Part shown: one piece after another, positions 7,971-17,077 of the stretch
Layout of the letters: every line of letters begins with the position of its first letter
Numbering within the stretch: the stretch's first letter is position 1
Source: Streptococcus oralis
GTDB taxonomy: Bacteria; Bacillota; Bacilli; Lactobacillales; Streptococcaceae
Direction: 5' to 3'
NCBI RefSeq assembly: GCF_001578945.1
Contig: NZ_KQ969550.1
Span: 420,420-484,419, forward strand
DNA length: 64,000 nt
Program-made: the position numbers and the translations under genes
Notes under the pieces: model-generated
Told to the model about the DNA's origin: nothing
Seen by the model: the letters and a program-made list of their open reading frames with translations, nothing else
Database searches by the model: none

Positions 7971-8801
7971 CTATTTATTTTTTCTTAATAATTTCACAAA
8001 AATAAACTGACGTACAAAGCCTGGACAAAGTGCAACAATGGACTGAATAACTATGCTTTCCGCATATTCCATGTAGGAAATTTGCCCTCTTTCAAGCATG
8101 CGCTGACGAGCCTGACGATAGAGTTTGAGGTAGCGCAAACCACCACGACGTTCAAACATCCCTGCACCTACACGAACCTTACACAAAATCTGATCGAGAT
8201 TTCCAGTCTTGGCACCTGCAGCAATCATATTGAGCCAGAGGAGATCATCCTCCATATAAAGCCCATCTTCATAGTTGCCTGCCTTGAGGACCATGTCCTT
8301 TTTGAACATGACTGTCATATGGTTAAAGGCGCTTCTCATTCTCTGATAGGCCACAATGTCTGCGTGCTGAGTAGGAACACGACGATAAGACACAATCTCA
8401 TCTGGATTGTCAATGAACTCTGCGATATGCCCGCCTAAGAGATCGAGATCTTCTTTCTCCATTAGCTGAAGCTGTTTCTCAAAACGATCTGGAACGGCTA
8501 AATCATCCGTATCCATGCGGGCAATAATGTCATACTGGCACTGTAAAACACCGTATCGAAGAGCCAAACCTAAACCTTGATTTTCTTCTAAGGGGCAACG
8601 CTTAACTGGAATCTCTGACTGAGCTTCCACTTCATCTAGCACCTGATAGAGTTCGGGGGTGAGTTGCCCGTCCTCAACAAGAACAAGTTCGCTCGGTTTA
8701 AAGGTCTGATTTTGAACACTCTTGATGGCATCTCTCAAAAATGCCGGATTTTCCTTTACATAGACCGACATCAAGACGCTGATTTTTTGCTTTTCAGGCA
8801 C
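7971..8801 (-). CDS. Family 2 glycosyltransferase
   Basis: The 276-residue protein has a GT-A fold: ISVLMSVYVKENPAFLRDAIKSVQNQT at the N-terminus, the metal-binding DTDD motif (ARMDTDDLAVPDRFEKQ) and a later MEDDLLWLNM acceptor-site acid cluster. It likely adds a sugar to a lipid-linked or surface polysaccharide; donor and acceptor are unknown. The start is GTG preceded by GGAG. The gene is 81 bp upstream of the CapD-like enzyme gene on the same strand. Confidence 0.88.
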   Translation of the reverse strand: MPEKQKISVLMSVYVKENPAFLRDAIKSVQNQTFKPSELVLVEDGQLTPELYQVLDEVEAQSEIPVKRCPLEENQGLGLALRYGVLQCQYDIIARMDTDDLAVPDRFEKQLQLMEKEDLDLLGGHIAEFIDNPDEIVSYRRVPTQHADIVAYQRMRSAFNHMTVMFKKDMVLKAGNYEDGLYMEDDLLWLNMIAAGAKTGNLDQILCKVRVGAGMFERRGGLRYLKLYRQARQRMLERGQISYMEYAESIVIQSIVALCPGFVRQFIFVKLLRKNK

Positions 8802-8959
8802 AGTTTTTCTCCAATGTATAGATTTCCTTCCACTATTTTATCACAAAATTTCCTAGTTTCCTATTTTTATATCAAATCAAGGAAAATTCTAGTAAAGAAA
8901 TCCGTCCCTTTTCACTTTATTTTCACTTCCATTGATTGTACTGTCTTGGCTGTCATTAC

Positions 8960-8988
8960 TTGACATTATAAGGAAAAAACCTTAAAAT
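8960..8988 (+). promoter_or_regulatory. Sigma-70-type promoter of the MFS transporter gene
   Basis: TTGACA (8960-8965), a 17-bp spacer and TAAAAT (8983-8988) lie 34 bp upstream of the ATG. The spacer and -10 contain AAGG...CCTT symmetry. Confidence 0.7.
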
Positions 8989-9022
8989 AAGCTGTTATTA
9001 AAATCATCCTATCGAGGTTTTT

Positions 9023-10189
9023 ATGAAAAAACAATCACTCTTTTTTGTTCTAGGAATTGTCTTAATCGGGACCGTTTTACGCTCTCCTTTTACTGCTCTG
9101 CCAACCATTTTAGGAGATATCGCTCAAGGACTAGGAGTGGAGGTTAGCTCTCTTGGGATTTTAACCAGTCTCCCTCTCTTGATGTTTGCTCTTTTCTCTG
9201 CTTTTGCAAGCCGCTTGGCACAAAAAATCGGGTTGGAACATCTCTTTACTTACTGTCTCCTCCTCTTAACTGTTGGCTCTGTCATTCGTATCTTCAATCT
9301 TCCCCTTCTCTATCTAGGGACCCTGATTGTGGGAGCAAGCATTGCGATCTTCAATGTACTCCTCCCAAGTATGATCCAGGCAAATCAGCCTCAAAAGATT
9401 AGTTTCCTAACAACTCTCTACGTCACTGCCATGGGAATTTCGACAGCCATCGCTTCTTATCTTTCTGTCCCTATCACCAAGGCCAGTTCTTGGAAGGGCC
9501 TTATCCTCGTTCTCAGCTTTCTCTGTCTGGTCACTCTGCTAGTCTGGTTGCCAAATCATCACCACAACCACCACCTAGAAAACCAAAAAGAAAAGCAAGT
9601 CAAAGAGAATATTCTAAAAAGTAAAGATGTCTGGGCTATCATTATCTTTGGCGGGCTTCAGTCCTTGCTCTTTTATACAAGTATGACCTGGTTGCCAACT
9701 ATGGCTGTTAGTGCTGGTATTTCTAATAGTGATGCAGCTCTCCTCGCTTCTATTTTTTCACTGATTAGCATTCCTTTTTCAATGACTGTTCCAAGTCTGA
9801 CGACTCGTCTATCAGATGCCCACCGTCGAATTATGCTGGCAATCATTTCCTTCTCTGGAATGACAGGAATTGCCATGCTCTTGTATCCAACCAACAACTT
9901 CCTCTACTGGCTAGTCGCCCATCTCTTGATTGGAACGGCCTGCAGTGCCCTCTTCCCCTACCTCATGGTTTGCTTTTCTCTTAAAACCAGCTCTCCTGAA
10001 AAGACAGCCCAGCTGTCAGGACTGGCGCAAACAGGGGGCTACATCTTAGCAGCTTTTGGTCCTGCCTTGTTTGGTTATAGTTTTGAACTTTTCCAATCTT
10101 GGATCCCAGCTGTCCTTGCCCTTCTAGCCATTGATATCATCATGACCGTCTCGCTCTTTATGGTGGATCGAGCTGAAAAAATCCTCTAA
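9023..10189 (+). CDS. Major facilitator superfamily transporter, CynX/NimT-like
   Basis: The 388-residue protein has about 12 predicted membrane helices with a His-rich cytoplasmic loop in the middle (NHHHNHHLENQKEKQ, about residues 173-190). The N-terminal motif GTVLRSPFTALPTILGDIAQGLGV matches the cyanate/2-nitroimidazole-type MFS proteins (CynX family). The substrate is not evident. It has its own consensus promoter and a terminator immediately after the stop. Confidence 0.82.
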   Translation: MKKQSLFFVLGIVLIGTVLRSPFTALPTILGDIAQGLGVEVSSLGILTSLPLLMFALFSAFASRLAQKIGLEHLFTYCLLLLTVGSVIRIFNLPLLYLGTLIVGASIAIFNVLLPSMIQANQPQKISFLTTLYVTAMGISTAIASYLSVPITKASSWKGLILVLSFLCLVTLLVWLPNHHHNHHLENQKEKQVKENILKSKDVWAIIIFGGLQSLLFYTSMTWLPTMAVSAGISNSDAALLASIFSLISIPFSMTVPSLTTRLSDAHRRIMLAIISFSGMTGIAMLLYPTNNFLYWLVAHLLIGTACSALFPYLMVCFSLKTSSPEKTAQLSGLAQTGGYILAAFGPALFGYSFELFQSWIPAVLALLAIDIIMTVSLFMVDRAEKIL

Positions 10190-10216
10190 ACTTCTAGTTT
10201 TTACTAGGAGTTTTTT
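10188..10216 (+). terminator. Terminator after the MFS gene
   Basis: AACTTCTAGT (10189-10198) pairs with ACTAGGAGTT (10203-10212), with one mismatch, over a 4-nt loop and is followed by TTTTTT. Confidence 0.75.
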
Positions 10217-10219
10217 ATA

Positions 10220-10234
10220 TGTAAAATTTTTACA
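10220..10234. promoter_or_regulatory. Palindromic operator 1 upstream of padR
   Basis: TGTAAAATTTTTACA is a perfect 7+1+7 palindrome embedded in ATATG...CATAT, 9 bp before the -35. It resembles PadR-type sites with outer ATGT/ACAT arms and matches the core of the second palindrome at 10290. Confidence 0.55.
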
Positions 10235-10242
10235 CATATTTC

Positions 10243-10271
10243 TTGACAGGGCTTTCAACTTGAGATACAAT
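10243..10271 (+). promoter_or_regulatory. Consensus promoter of the padR operon
   Basis: TTGACA (10243-10248), a 17-bp spacer and TACAAT (10266-10271). Palindromes lie on both sides, so repression by the encoded PadR is likely. Confidence 0.8.
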
Positions 10272-10289
10272 ATATTTGAAAAGAGTATA

Positions 10290-10304
10290 TATAAAATTTT
10301 TATA
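10290..10304. promoter_or_regulatory. Palindromic operator 2 between promoter and padR start
   Basis: TATAAAATTTTTATA shares its core AAAATTTTT with the palindrome at 10220, centred 70 bp away. It covers the expected early transcribed region just before AAAGGAGG. Confidence 0.5.
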
Positions 10305-10324
10305 TAATATAAAGGAGGTTTCCC

Positions 10325-10651
10325 ATGTACTTCCCAACATCCTCTGCCTTGATCGAGTTTCTCATCTTGGCTGTACTGGAGCGGGGAGATTCTTATGGTT
10401 ATGAGATTAGTCAAACCATTAAGCTCATCGCCAATATCAAAGAATCTACGCTCTATCCCATTCTCAAAAAATTGGAAGCCAGTGGCTTTCTGACCACCTA
10501 CTCTAGAGAGTTTCAGGGGCGTATGCGCAAATACTACTCCTTGACCAATCGGGGCGTAGAGCAGCTCGTTACTCTAAAGGAAGAGTGGACGCTCTATACC
10601 GACACCGTCAACGGCATCATAGAAGGGAGTATCCGCCATGACAAGAACTGA
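10325..10651 (+). CDS. PadR-family transcriptional regulator
   Basis: The 108-residue protein has the PadR winged-helix signature: LIEFLILAVLERGDSYGYEISQTIK, ESTLYPILKKLEASGFL and RKYYSLTNRGVEQL. The start follows AAAGGAGG. The stop overlaps the next gene by 14 bp, so it is coupled with the DUF1700 gene. PadR-DUF1700-DUF4097 operons are common in Firmicutes, where PadR represses its own operon and responds to cell-envelope stress or small ligands. The palindromes around the promoter fit this. Confidence 0.92.
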   Translation: MYFPTSSALIEFLILAVLERGDSYGYEISQTIKLIANIKESTLYPILKKLEASGFLTTYSREFQGRMRKYYSLTNRGVEQLVTLKEEWTLYTDTVNGIIEGSIRHDKN

Positions 10652-11231
10652 CTATCTGACTCAGTTAGAAACCTATCTCCATAAACTGCCTGAAGCTGAC
10701 CGCATCGAAGCCATGGACTACTTTAAGGAACTATTTGACGATGCAGGTACAGAGGGTGAAGAGGAGCTCATCGCCAGTCTGGGAACTCCAAAAGAAGCAG
10801 CTCATGATGTCCTCTCTAACCTCCTCGACAAGAAAGTCAATGAGGCACCCGCTCAAAAGAATGATCGCCAACTCCTACACATTGCCCTCTTGGCCTTACT
10901 AGCAGCCCCTATCGGCATTCCTGTTGGAATTGCAATTATCTTAACCATTATCGGGCTTTTTATCGCGGCGACCGCTGTCATTCTAGCTTTTTTCACCGTT
11001 TCGGTGACGGGAATCCTGCTGGGTGGACTTTTTATCGTAGAGAGCTTTAGTGTTCTGGTCGAAGCTAAATCTGCCTTTATCTTGATTTTTGGGGCTGGTT
11101 TGCTTTCTATCGGTGCTTCTTCTCTTGTTCTACTGGGTATCTCCTATGTAGCTCGTTTCTTTGGCCTCCTAGTCGTCCGCTTGGTGCAATGGATTCTTAA
11201 AAAAGGAAAGAGAGGTGACAGACATGCGTAA
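10638..11231 (+). CDS. DUF1700 membrane protein of the PadR operon
   Basis: The 197-residue protein has a soluble N-terminus (residues 1-75, TRTDYLTQLETYLHKLPEADRIEAMDYFKELFDDAG...LGTPKEAAHDVLS), diagnostic of DUF1700/HAAS-type proteins, and four hydrophobic segments (about 80-185). It overlaps both neighbours by a few bases, indicating translational coupling. It is thought to act with the PadR and DUF4097 partners in envelope sensing; its biochemical role is unknown. Confidence 0.85.
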   Translation: MTRTDYLTQLETYLHKLPEADRIEAMDYFKELFDDAGTEGEEELIASLGTPKEAAHDVLSNLLDKKVNEAPAQKNDRQLLHIALLALLAAPIGIPVGIAIILTIIGLFIAATAVILAFFTVSVTGILLGGLFIVESFSVLVEAKSAFILIFGAGLLSIGASSLVLLGISYVARFFGLLVVRLVQWILKKGKRGDRHA

Positions 11232-12144
11232 ATTGACAAAAGGATTTCTCATTTTTGGTGTGGTTGCTACTATTCTTGGTTTTATCATGATAGTTGTCGG
11301 CGCCCAGTCCAATGGTATTCAAAGTTTACTTGCCATGTCAAAAGACCCCGTCTATGACAATCGTATCGAAGAAGTGACCTTTGGAAATGAAGTGGAAAAA
11401 CTTGATTTAGCCCTTGAGGAACACAGCCTGACCATCACAGAGTCTGTAGATGACAAGATCCACATCACCTATCATCCGTCTATGTCTGGTCGTCACGATC
11501 TAACTACTGGCATGAGTGACAAAACACTGAGCGTCACTGACAAACAAGCCTCCCAACATCGTTTTCTCGGTTCAGGAATCGAAGGCCTACTTCGTATTGC
11601 CAGTAGTTATTCTCACCGTTTTGACGAAGTCATTCTCTCCCTCCCTAAAGGAAGAAGGCTGCAAGCTATCACCGTCTCAGCCAATCGTGGACAAACCAAT
11701 ATTCGTCAAGCCAATCTTGAAAATGCGACAATCAAAACAAAAGGCTACCTCTTAAGACTAACAGAAAGTTCTATCAAGAACAGCACACTAACGACACCTC
11801 ATATCATCAATATCTTTGATACCGAATTGACAGATAGTAAACTAGAGTCAACAGAAAATCACTTCCACGCCGAAAAAATCCAAGTACACGGTAAGGTGGA
11901 ATTGGTGGCGAACACAGACCTAAATCTACTACTTTCCGAAGAAGAAAAACAAAGAATCAACTTAGATCTTTCAACAAAACATGGTTCTATTATCCATTTT
12001 CAGAGAGAAGGAAGACGTTCGTTTAAAAATGAAGAAAACAAAGATGAACGTTTAAGCAATCCTTATAAAACAGAAAAAGCTGATGTGAAAGATCAACTCA
12101 TAGCAAGGGCTGATCAGGATATCTATCTACTCAAAGCAGAGTAA
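11224..12144 (+). CDS. DUF4097 putative adhesin-like membrane-anchored protein
   Basis: The 306-residue protein has one N-terminal membrane anchor (GFLIFGVVATILGFIMIVVGA) and a beta-helical-looking C-terminal region rich in short repeats (NATIKTKGYLLRLTESSIKNSTLTTPHIINIFDTELTDSKLEST), typical of DUF4097. The ATG at 11224 is preferred to a GTG at 11215, because AGAGAGGTGA is the ribosome binding site. The extracellular domain may sense or shield the envelope; this is inference from family layout. Confidence 0.82.
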   Translation: MRKLTKGFLIFGVVATILGFIMIVVGAQSNGIQSLLAMSKDPVYDNRIEEVTFGNEVEKLDLALEEHSLTITESVDDKIHITYHPSMSGRHDLTTGMSDKTLSVTDKQASQHRFLGSGIEGLLRIASSYSHRFDEVILSLPKGRRLQAITVSANRGQTNIRQANLENATIKTKGYLLRLTESSIKNSTLTTPHIINIFDTELTDSKLESTENHFHAEKIQVHGKVELVANTDLNLLLSEEEKQRINLDLSTKHGSIIHFQREGRRSFKNEENKDERLSNPYKTEKADVKDQLIARADQDIYLLKAE

Positions 12145-12233
12145 CACAAGTCTTCTTCTATAAATCATTGACAAAAACGCTTTCATCTGCTAGTCTAAAG
12201 ATAGAAAACAACCATAAAAAAGGAGGTTCCATC

Positions 12234-13187
12234 ATGACACAAGAATGGTTTGAAAGTGCTGATCTTGAGAAGAAATCACCTCAGACGAAATCGGAAATCC
12301 AACCCGACGAGCCTGAGACTTCAGAAACTGTGGAGACCGAACTACAAGTAAACGAAGAAACTTCTGTCTCACCTAAAGAGCTGGAAAGGCATGAGGAGGA
12401 AGCTCCCGAAATGACTGAGGAAACCCAAACCGAGGAAGAGGGAGAAGGGAAAGTTGAAGAGGAACAAACCCCTGCAAAAGAGAAAAGCATCCTCAGCAAG
12501 TCTTTAGAAAGCCCCTATATCCCAGATATTGACCCTCGTAAAACTGCCCGATTCAAAGAAGAAATCGCACTTTTTTGGGTTTGGCTGCTGGATGCTATCC
12601 AAGAACCAACTGCTAGCAAGACTACGGACCAAAAGCATCGTTATAGTGTCTTTGGCCTGCTCACTTTGTTATCCTCGATTAACCTTTTCTTTAGTATCTA
12701 CCATATCAAGCACCTCTACTATGGCTATATGATTTCTATGGCTAATAGTTATCCTAACCAGCTTCCACCTTTAGATCTTTTTGCTGGACTTTCGATTCTG
12801 GTCGCTAGCGCTCTATTTTACTTTTCTATTATTTTGGGAGGCTTTACTGTCCGACGTGTGTTGGATCAGGAGAACGACTTCACATTCCAAGAAGCTTGCA
12901 ATCGTTACAGCAGACTCTTTGCTATCCCGCTTGTCCTAACAGCTCTAGCAAGTTTCTTTGCACTTTTTGGTGGCTTGCGATTTGCTGGTATCCTCACTCT
13001 TCTAAGCATGGCCATCTTTGCCCTTGGAAATCTCTTTGTGATTAGCAAGCCAAGTAAGACCAGTAACCTGGACCCATTTTATCGATTCTTGCTAGCTGTC
13101 TTACTTGATGGCGCCATTCTCTTACCCTTCTTCATTGCAGAGTTAGCGCTGACAGTGGACTACCTTCGCATCCTGACATTCTTTTAA
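12234..13187 (+). CDS. Multi-pass membrane protein with acidic N-terminal tail, last gene of the PadR operon
   Basis: The 317-residue product starts at the ATG after AAAAGGAGG. Residues 1 to about 95 are strongly acidic (Glu/Thr/Pro rich), followed by about five hydrophobic helices (residues 135-317). Function is unknown. It is 89 bp after the DUF4097 gene and before a terminator, so it may be co-transcribed. A counterpart follows the DUF4097 gene in pneumococcus, from memory. Confidence 0.7.
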   Translation: MTQEWFESADLEKKSPQTKSEIQPDEPETSETVETELQVNEETSVSPKELERHEEEAPEMTEETQTEEEGEGKVEEEQTPAKEKSILSKSLESPYIPDIDPRKTARFKEEIALFWVWLLDAIQEPTASKTTDQKHRYSVFGLLTLLSSINLFFSIYHIKHLYYGYMISMANSYPNQLPPLDLFAGLSILVASALFYFSIILGGFTVRRVLDQENDFTFQEACNRYSRLFAIPLVLTALASFFALFGGLRFAGILTLLSMAIFALGNLFVISKPSKTSNLDPFYRFLLAVLLDGAILLPFFIAELALTVDYLRILTFF

Positions 13188-13190
13188 CCA

Positions 13191-13224
13191 AAATCCCTGC
13201 CATTTGTTAATGACAGGGATTTTT
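13191..13224 (+). terminator. Terminator of the PadR operon
   Basis: AAATCCCTG (13191-13199) pairs with CAGGGATTT (13214-13222), followed by T residues. Confidence 0.8.
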
Positions 13225-13249
13225 ATGCTTACTCTTTTTTAGACAAGGC

Positions 13250-14110
13250 CTACTTGACGGCTGCCAATTCTTCAAAGTCTTTTCCAAAAATGGCTTGTAC
13301 TTCTAATTGATTAGCATCTAGTTGCTGATAAAACGCTTTTGGTAGTAACTCTAGAAATCTTGCATAGTCCAAGCGAGCGATGGCTTCGTAGTCTTCTGCT
13401 TTGGACCCATCACCAGAAATCGTCACTAGGTCAATCTCCCAAACAAGTTCCTTGCCTGCTAACTGCTCGGTGTAAGGTGCTGGTACAAAGGGTTCCTTAG
13501 GCAAAATTGTCTTGGCTCCCTGAGCTAGGTGGTAGATACCGTGTACCTTGCCTTGGGCGTCCGGGTAAAATTTCACACTGGCAAGATAGGCATCCGAACC
13601 TTGAACCTTCTTGACCAACTCTTCAAAACGTGCCAATCCGTCCTCAGCCAAAAAGCTCTCTAGGTATTCCTTGTTCAAATAGATAGGGGACAAGAGCCCT
13701 TGGCAGTATACTAGACGAGCTGCCTTATCCGCTAGATAATTCTGAACTTTTTGTCGGAAATAAGCTTCAAAGTCAAATCCTTCTAGCCCTTCTACCACTT
13801 GCCCCAACTTGTTCGATAGGGCTTGAAGGAGAGCTTCTACAATCTCCCAGTCCGCTCTGGTAAGGAAGTCTGGAATCACCACTTGATAGCCTTTTCGACT
13901 ATCCGCATAGTTCACTTTGAAGAGAAATTGTGATTGCCCCACTATCCCACACTCGATATACTCGAGACGATTGAGGGGCTGACGGAGATAGACCGCATCA
14001 TAACTATGCGACTCCAAGCCCTCCACCAAGGCCAAGATGGATTTGGCAGTCAAGACCTCCTGTTGTCCTAGAATGCTTTCTTTATTTGGGATAAAAAATG
14101 TTTTCGCCAT
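13250..14110 (-). CDS. Cytoplasmic protein of unknown function, probably DUF4299
   Basis: The 286-residue protein has no signal peptide or membrane helix. The sequence (MAKTFFIPNKESILGQQEVLTAKSILALVEGLESHSYDAVYLRQP...) resembles the streptococcal/lactobacillar DUF4299 family in length and N-terminus, as far as memory allows. It lies alone on the minus strand between two terminators, downstream of trhO. No catalytic motif is recognisable. Confidence 0.65.
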   Translation of the reverse strand: MAKTFFIPNKESILGQQEVLTAKSILALVEGLESHSYDAVYLRQPLNRLEYIECGIVGQSQFLFKVNYADSRKGYQVVIPDFLTRADWEIVEALLQALSNKLGQVVEGLEGFDFEAYFRQKVQNYLADKAARLVYCQGLLSPIYLNKEYLESFLAEDGLARFEELVKKVQGSDAYLASVKFYPDAQGKVHGIYHLAQGAKTILPKEPFVPAPYTEQLAGKELVWEIDLVTISGDGSKAEDYEAIARLDYARFLELLPKAFYQQLDANQLEVQAIFGKDFEELAAVK

Positions 14111-14205
14111 AACTGGCCTCCTTTGAAATCGTTTACATATAGTATATCCTATTTTCCTGAAAGATACAGAAACAAATTTTAGATTTTTAGATAAAAAGCA
14201 TAGAA

Positions 14206-14227
14206 AAACAGCCCCTAGGGGCTGTTT
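14206..14227 (-). terminator. Terminator of the trhO gene
   Basis: AAACAGCCCCT/AGGGGCTGTTT is a perfect palindromic stem followed on the minus strand by TTTTT, immediately after the stop of the rhodanese gene. Confidence 0.85.
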
Positions 14228-14230
14228 GCT

Positions 14231-15217
14231 TTATACTGTAGCGACTTGATCCAAGCTTTCACCGATAGCTGCTAGGCGCTCGATCACTTCTGCTTGTGTC
14301 AATTCATTTTCTGAGACATAGCGGTTACGTGGGTGAACACGGCACTCATGCGAGCAGCCACGAAGGTACTTGTCTTCATTTTCTTCTGATGTCAAGATAC
14401 GACGGTTACAGAAGGGATTTCCACAGTTGACATAACGTTCACATGGTGTTCCATCAAACCAGTCTTTCCCTACGATGGTTGGATTGACATGGTTGACATC
14501 GACTGCAATACGCTCGTCAAAGACGTACATTTTCCCATCCCAAAGCTCACCTTGGACTTCTGGGTCTTTACCGTAGGTTGCGATTCCTCCGTGCAATTGA
14601 CCGACATCTTTGTAGCCTTCACGGACCATCCAGCCTGAGAATTTCTCACAGCGAACTCCACCTGTACAGTAAACCACGACACGCTTGTCCATGAATTTTT
14701 CCTTGTTGTCACGTACCCATTGTGGCAACTCACGGAAGTTGCGAATGTCTGGGCGGATAGCCCCACGGAAGTGCCCTAGGTCGTACTCATAATCATTCCG
14801 AGTGTCCAAAACAACGGTATCTTCGTCAAGAAGGGCTTCTTTGAACTCTTTTGGAGACAAGTAAGCACCTGTAGTTTCAAGTGGGTTGATGTCGTTGTCG
14901 AAGTCGTTGTCTTCCAAACCAAGGTGGACAATTTCTTTCTTATAGCGAACAAACATCTTCTTGAAGGCTTGTTCATTTTCTTCGTCAATCTTGAACCAGA
15001 GGTCTTCCATACCTGGGAGGCTGTGAACGTAGTCCATGTATTTTTGAGTTGTTTCGTAGTCACCTGAAACGGTTCCGTTGATTCCCTCATCAGCGACTAG
15101 GATACGACCTTTAAGGCCGATTGATTTACAGAAAGCCAAGTGGTCTGCCGCAAATTGCTCTGCGTTTTCAATTGGAGTATAAAGGTAGTAAAGTAAGACA
15201 CGAATATCTTTTGCCAT
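14231..15217 (-). CDS. trhO: tRNA uridine-34 hydroxylase TrhO (rhodanese domain)
   Basis: The 328-residue protein starts at the ATG encoding [23 protein letters not shown]; an upstream in-frame ATG would add 15 unlikely residues. It has an N-terminal acylphosphatase-like part, a central rhodanese domain with the active-site loop [15 protein letters not shown], and a C-terminal cysteine-rich segment ([12 protein letters not shown]...CSHECRVHP). TrhO oxygenates U34 of some tRNAs to 5-hydroxyuridine, the first step of mo5U/cmo5U formation, using prephenate- or oxygen-linked chemistry depending on organism. It stands alone, with its own terminator. Confidence 0.92.
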   Translation of the reverse strand: MAKDIRVLLYYLYTPIENAEQFAADHLAFCKSIGLKGRILVADEGINGTVSGDYETTQKYMDYVHSLPGMEDLWFKIDEENEQAFKKMFVRYKKEIVHLGLEDNDFDNDINPLETTGAYLSPKEFKEALLDEDTVVLDTRNDYEYDLGHFRGAIRPDIRNFRELPQWVRDNKEKFMDKRVVVYCTGGVRCEKFSGWMVREGYKDVGQLHGGIATYGKDPEVQGELWDGKMYVFDERIAVDVNHVNPTIVGKDWFDGTPCERYVNCGNPFCNRRILTSEENEDKYLRGCSHECRVHPRNRYVSENELTQAEVIERLAAIGESLDQVATV

Positions 15218-15331
15218 AAGATTTCTTCTCTTTTCTATTCTTAAATTTTCAGAATTTTTCATCTAGCATTACTAGTATACTCTCTCTAGAAAACGAATGC
15301 AATTTATTTGACCGGAAGTTTCTAAAAGAAG

Positions 15332-17077
15332 CTAACTAGCCATTTTTAGTTTATTTTCCCTCATCATCTCAGTAGAAGTTCGATACAATTGATTTCTAAT
15401 AAAAAGTTCCTCGTGACTTCCCTGGTCTTCTAAAACTCCTCCTTCATTTAACACCAAGATGAGTTCTGCATCTTGAATCGTAGCCAAGCGATGAGCAATG
15501 GTAATGCAAGTTTTTCCAGCCGTTAATTCTCTAATTGCCTTCATGATCACTCTCTCTGTGACAGAGTCCAAGCTTGCAGTGATTTCGTCCAGCAGATAAA
15601 TTTCAGCAGGAACCATTAGAGTACGCGCAATCGTAAATCGTTGCTTCTGCCCTTCAGACAATCCCTGCTCTCCATCTAGTATGGGTGTATCTAAACCATT
15701 TGGTAGTTGATTTACTAGGTCTAACAACTCTAATTTCTCTAAAACAAATTCTAAACGCTCTTTCGATACATTCCTATTTTTCCCATAGCACAAATTTTCT
15801 CTGATAGTTCCTTGGAACAGAGTGTTGGTTTGAGAAACATAACTAATCTTCTGTCTAACTTCCTCAGTAGAAAGGGACTTGAGAGAGTGCTTTCCGATGA
15901 AAATTTCCCCGTGTTCATAGGAATAAAATTTCATTAATAACGAAAACAGGGTCGTTTTCCCAGAACCACTCGGTTCAATAAGAGCAATTTGTTTTCCAAA
16001 TGGTAGCTGGACAGTTACATTCTTTAAGGTCGGATTTCCCTTGTTTTGATAAGAAAAAGAAAGATTCTTCAGCGAAATTGACAAATCCGAATTTTGAGAA
16101 ATCTGAGAAGGAGGTTCCTCCTCTCTTGAGAGATTCTGCAACTCTGAAATGCGTACTGCTACCCCTCGCACCTCTGCCAGATCATCCAGTGAGTGCATGA
16201 GTTCTGAAACTGGTTCTAATAGCTGCATGACATATAACACAAAAGTCGTTAAAGCTACCATCGTCATAAAACCATTTTGAACTTGCCAGGTAGCTAGGGC
16301 GATAATCCCTAAAATCAAACACATAACTAAACTACTCAACAAGGTATTTTGAAAAGAAGTCAGCCTTAAAATTCTCCTAAAATTGACAGACAAATTCTGC
16401 GCCATTTTAGAAAACTGCTCTTTCTCGTCTACTTCTCCCTTTAGTGATTTTATCAATTGCATCCGTGAAAATTTATGACTCAATTTTCCTGTTAGGTTTC
16501 CTAAGAGTTCCTGGTGTCTTAAAAAATAAATCTCTAACTTTTGATCTATAGGAAGGGATACAAGCACTAAGCAAGCAATTAAAACAAGACTCCCCAATGT
16601 TAAAAAGAGATGGATGGAAAAGAGAAAGTAAAAAGTGCCTATTACAAGAAATAAGTTTAGTAACACTTGTGGCAAGGTAATTGCAACTAGGCGTAGCACT
16701 ACCGACATATCATTGGTCAGTCTACTTGCCAAATCACCTGCTTGGTACTTTTCAATCGTTTCAAGAGGAAGGGATAAGAGCTTTTGATGCAATTGAAGTT
16801 GCATGTTCTTCATTGCTTCATTTCCACTCCTGCCTAATAAATACGAAGATAAAGACTGTAAAGAGTAGACAAAAATAAAAAACAAGGGGAGAAAGAAAAG
16901 CATCCAAGGATTTGACAGAAGCCACTGTAAAAACGAAGGTTCTACCATTCTTCCGATGACTTGTGGAATCATCAATCCTAAACTTGCTCCGACAAAACCG
17001 AGGATTAAACCACTAAAAAACTTGAATTTGTCTAAACATTGAAATAGCGCGCGATAAAATAAAGCCTGATTCTCCAT
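15332..17077 (-). CDS. ABC exporter half-transporter (fused membrane and ATPase domains)
   Basis: The 581-residue protein has six membrane helices (about residues 20-300), an ABC ATPase domain with Walker B (EIYLLDEITASLD), D-loop and H-loop (TIAHRL). Two glycines are replaced by glutamate: the first Gly of Walker A (EPSGSGKTT, normally GPSGSGKTT) and the second Gly of the signature (LSEGQKQR). The main P-loop SGSGKTT is intact, so ATP binding is likely, but turnover may be altered or asymmetric. There is no C39 peptidase domain. It is the last gene of the small-peptide ABC operon and abuts the permease gene by 0 bp. It may export the 30-residue peptide or provide immunity. Confidence 0.85.
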   Translation of the reverse strand: MENQALFYRALFQCLDKFKFFSGLILGFVGASLGLMIPQVIGRMVEPSFLQWLLSNPWMLFFLPLFFIFVYSLQSLSSYLLGRSGNEAMKNMQLQLHQKLLSLPLETIEKYQAGDLASRLTNDMSVVLRLVAITLPQVLLNLFLVIGTFYFLFSIHLFLTLGSLVLIACLVLVSLPIDQKLEIYFLRHQELLGNLTGKLSHKFSRMQLIKSLKGEVDEKEQFSKMAQNLSVNFRRILRLTSFQNTLLSSLVMCLILGIIALATWQVQNGFMTMVALTTFVLYVMQLLEPVSELMHSLDDLAEVRGVAVRISELQNLSREEEPPSQISQNSDLSISLKNLSFSYQNKGNPTLKNVTVQLPFGKQIALIEPSGSGKTTLFSLLMKFYSYEHGEIFIGKHSLKSLSTEEVRQKISYVSQTNTLFQGTIRENLCYGKNRNVSKERLEFVLEKLELLDLVNQLPNGLDTPILDGEQGLSEGQKQRFTIARTLMVPAEIYLLDEITASLDSVTERVIMKAIRELTAGKTCITIAHRLATIQDAELILVLNEGGVLEDQGSHEELFIRNQLYRTSTEMMRENKLKMAS

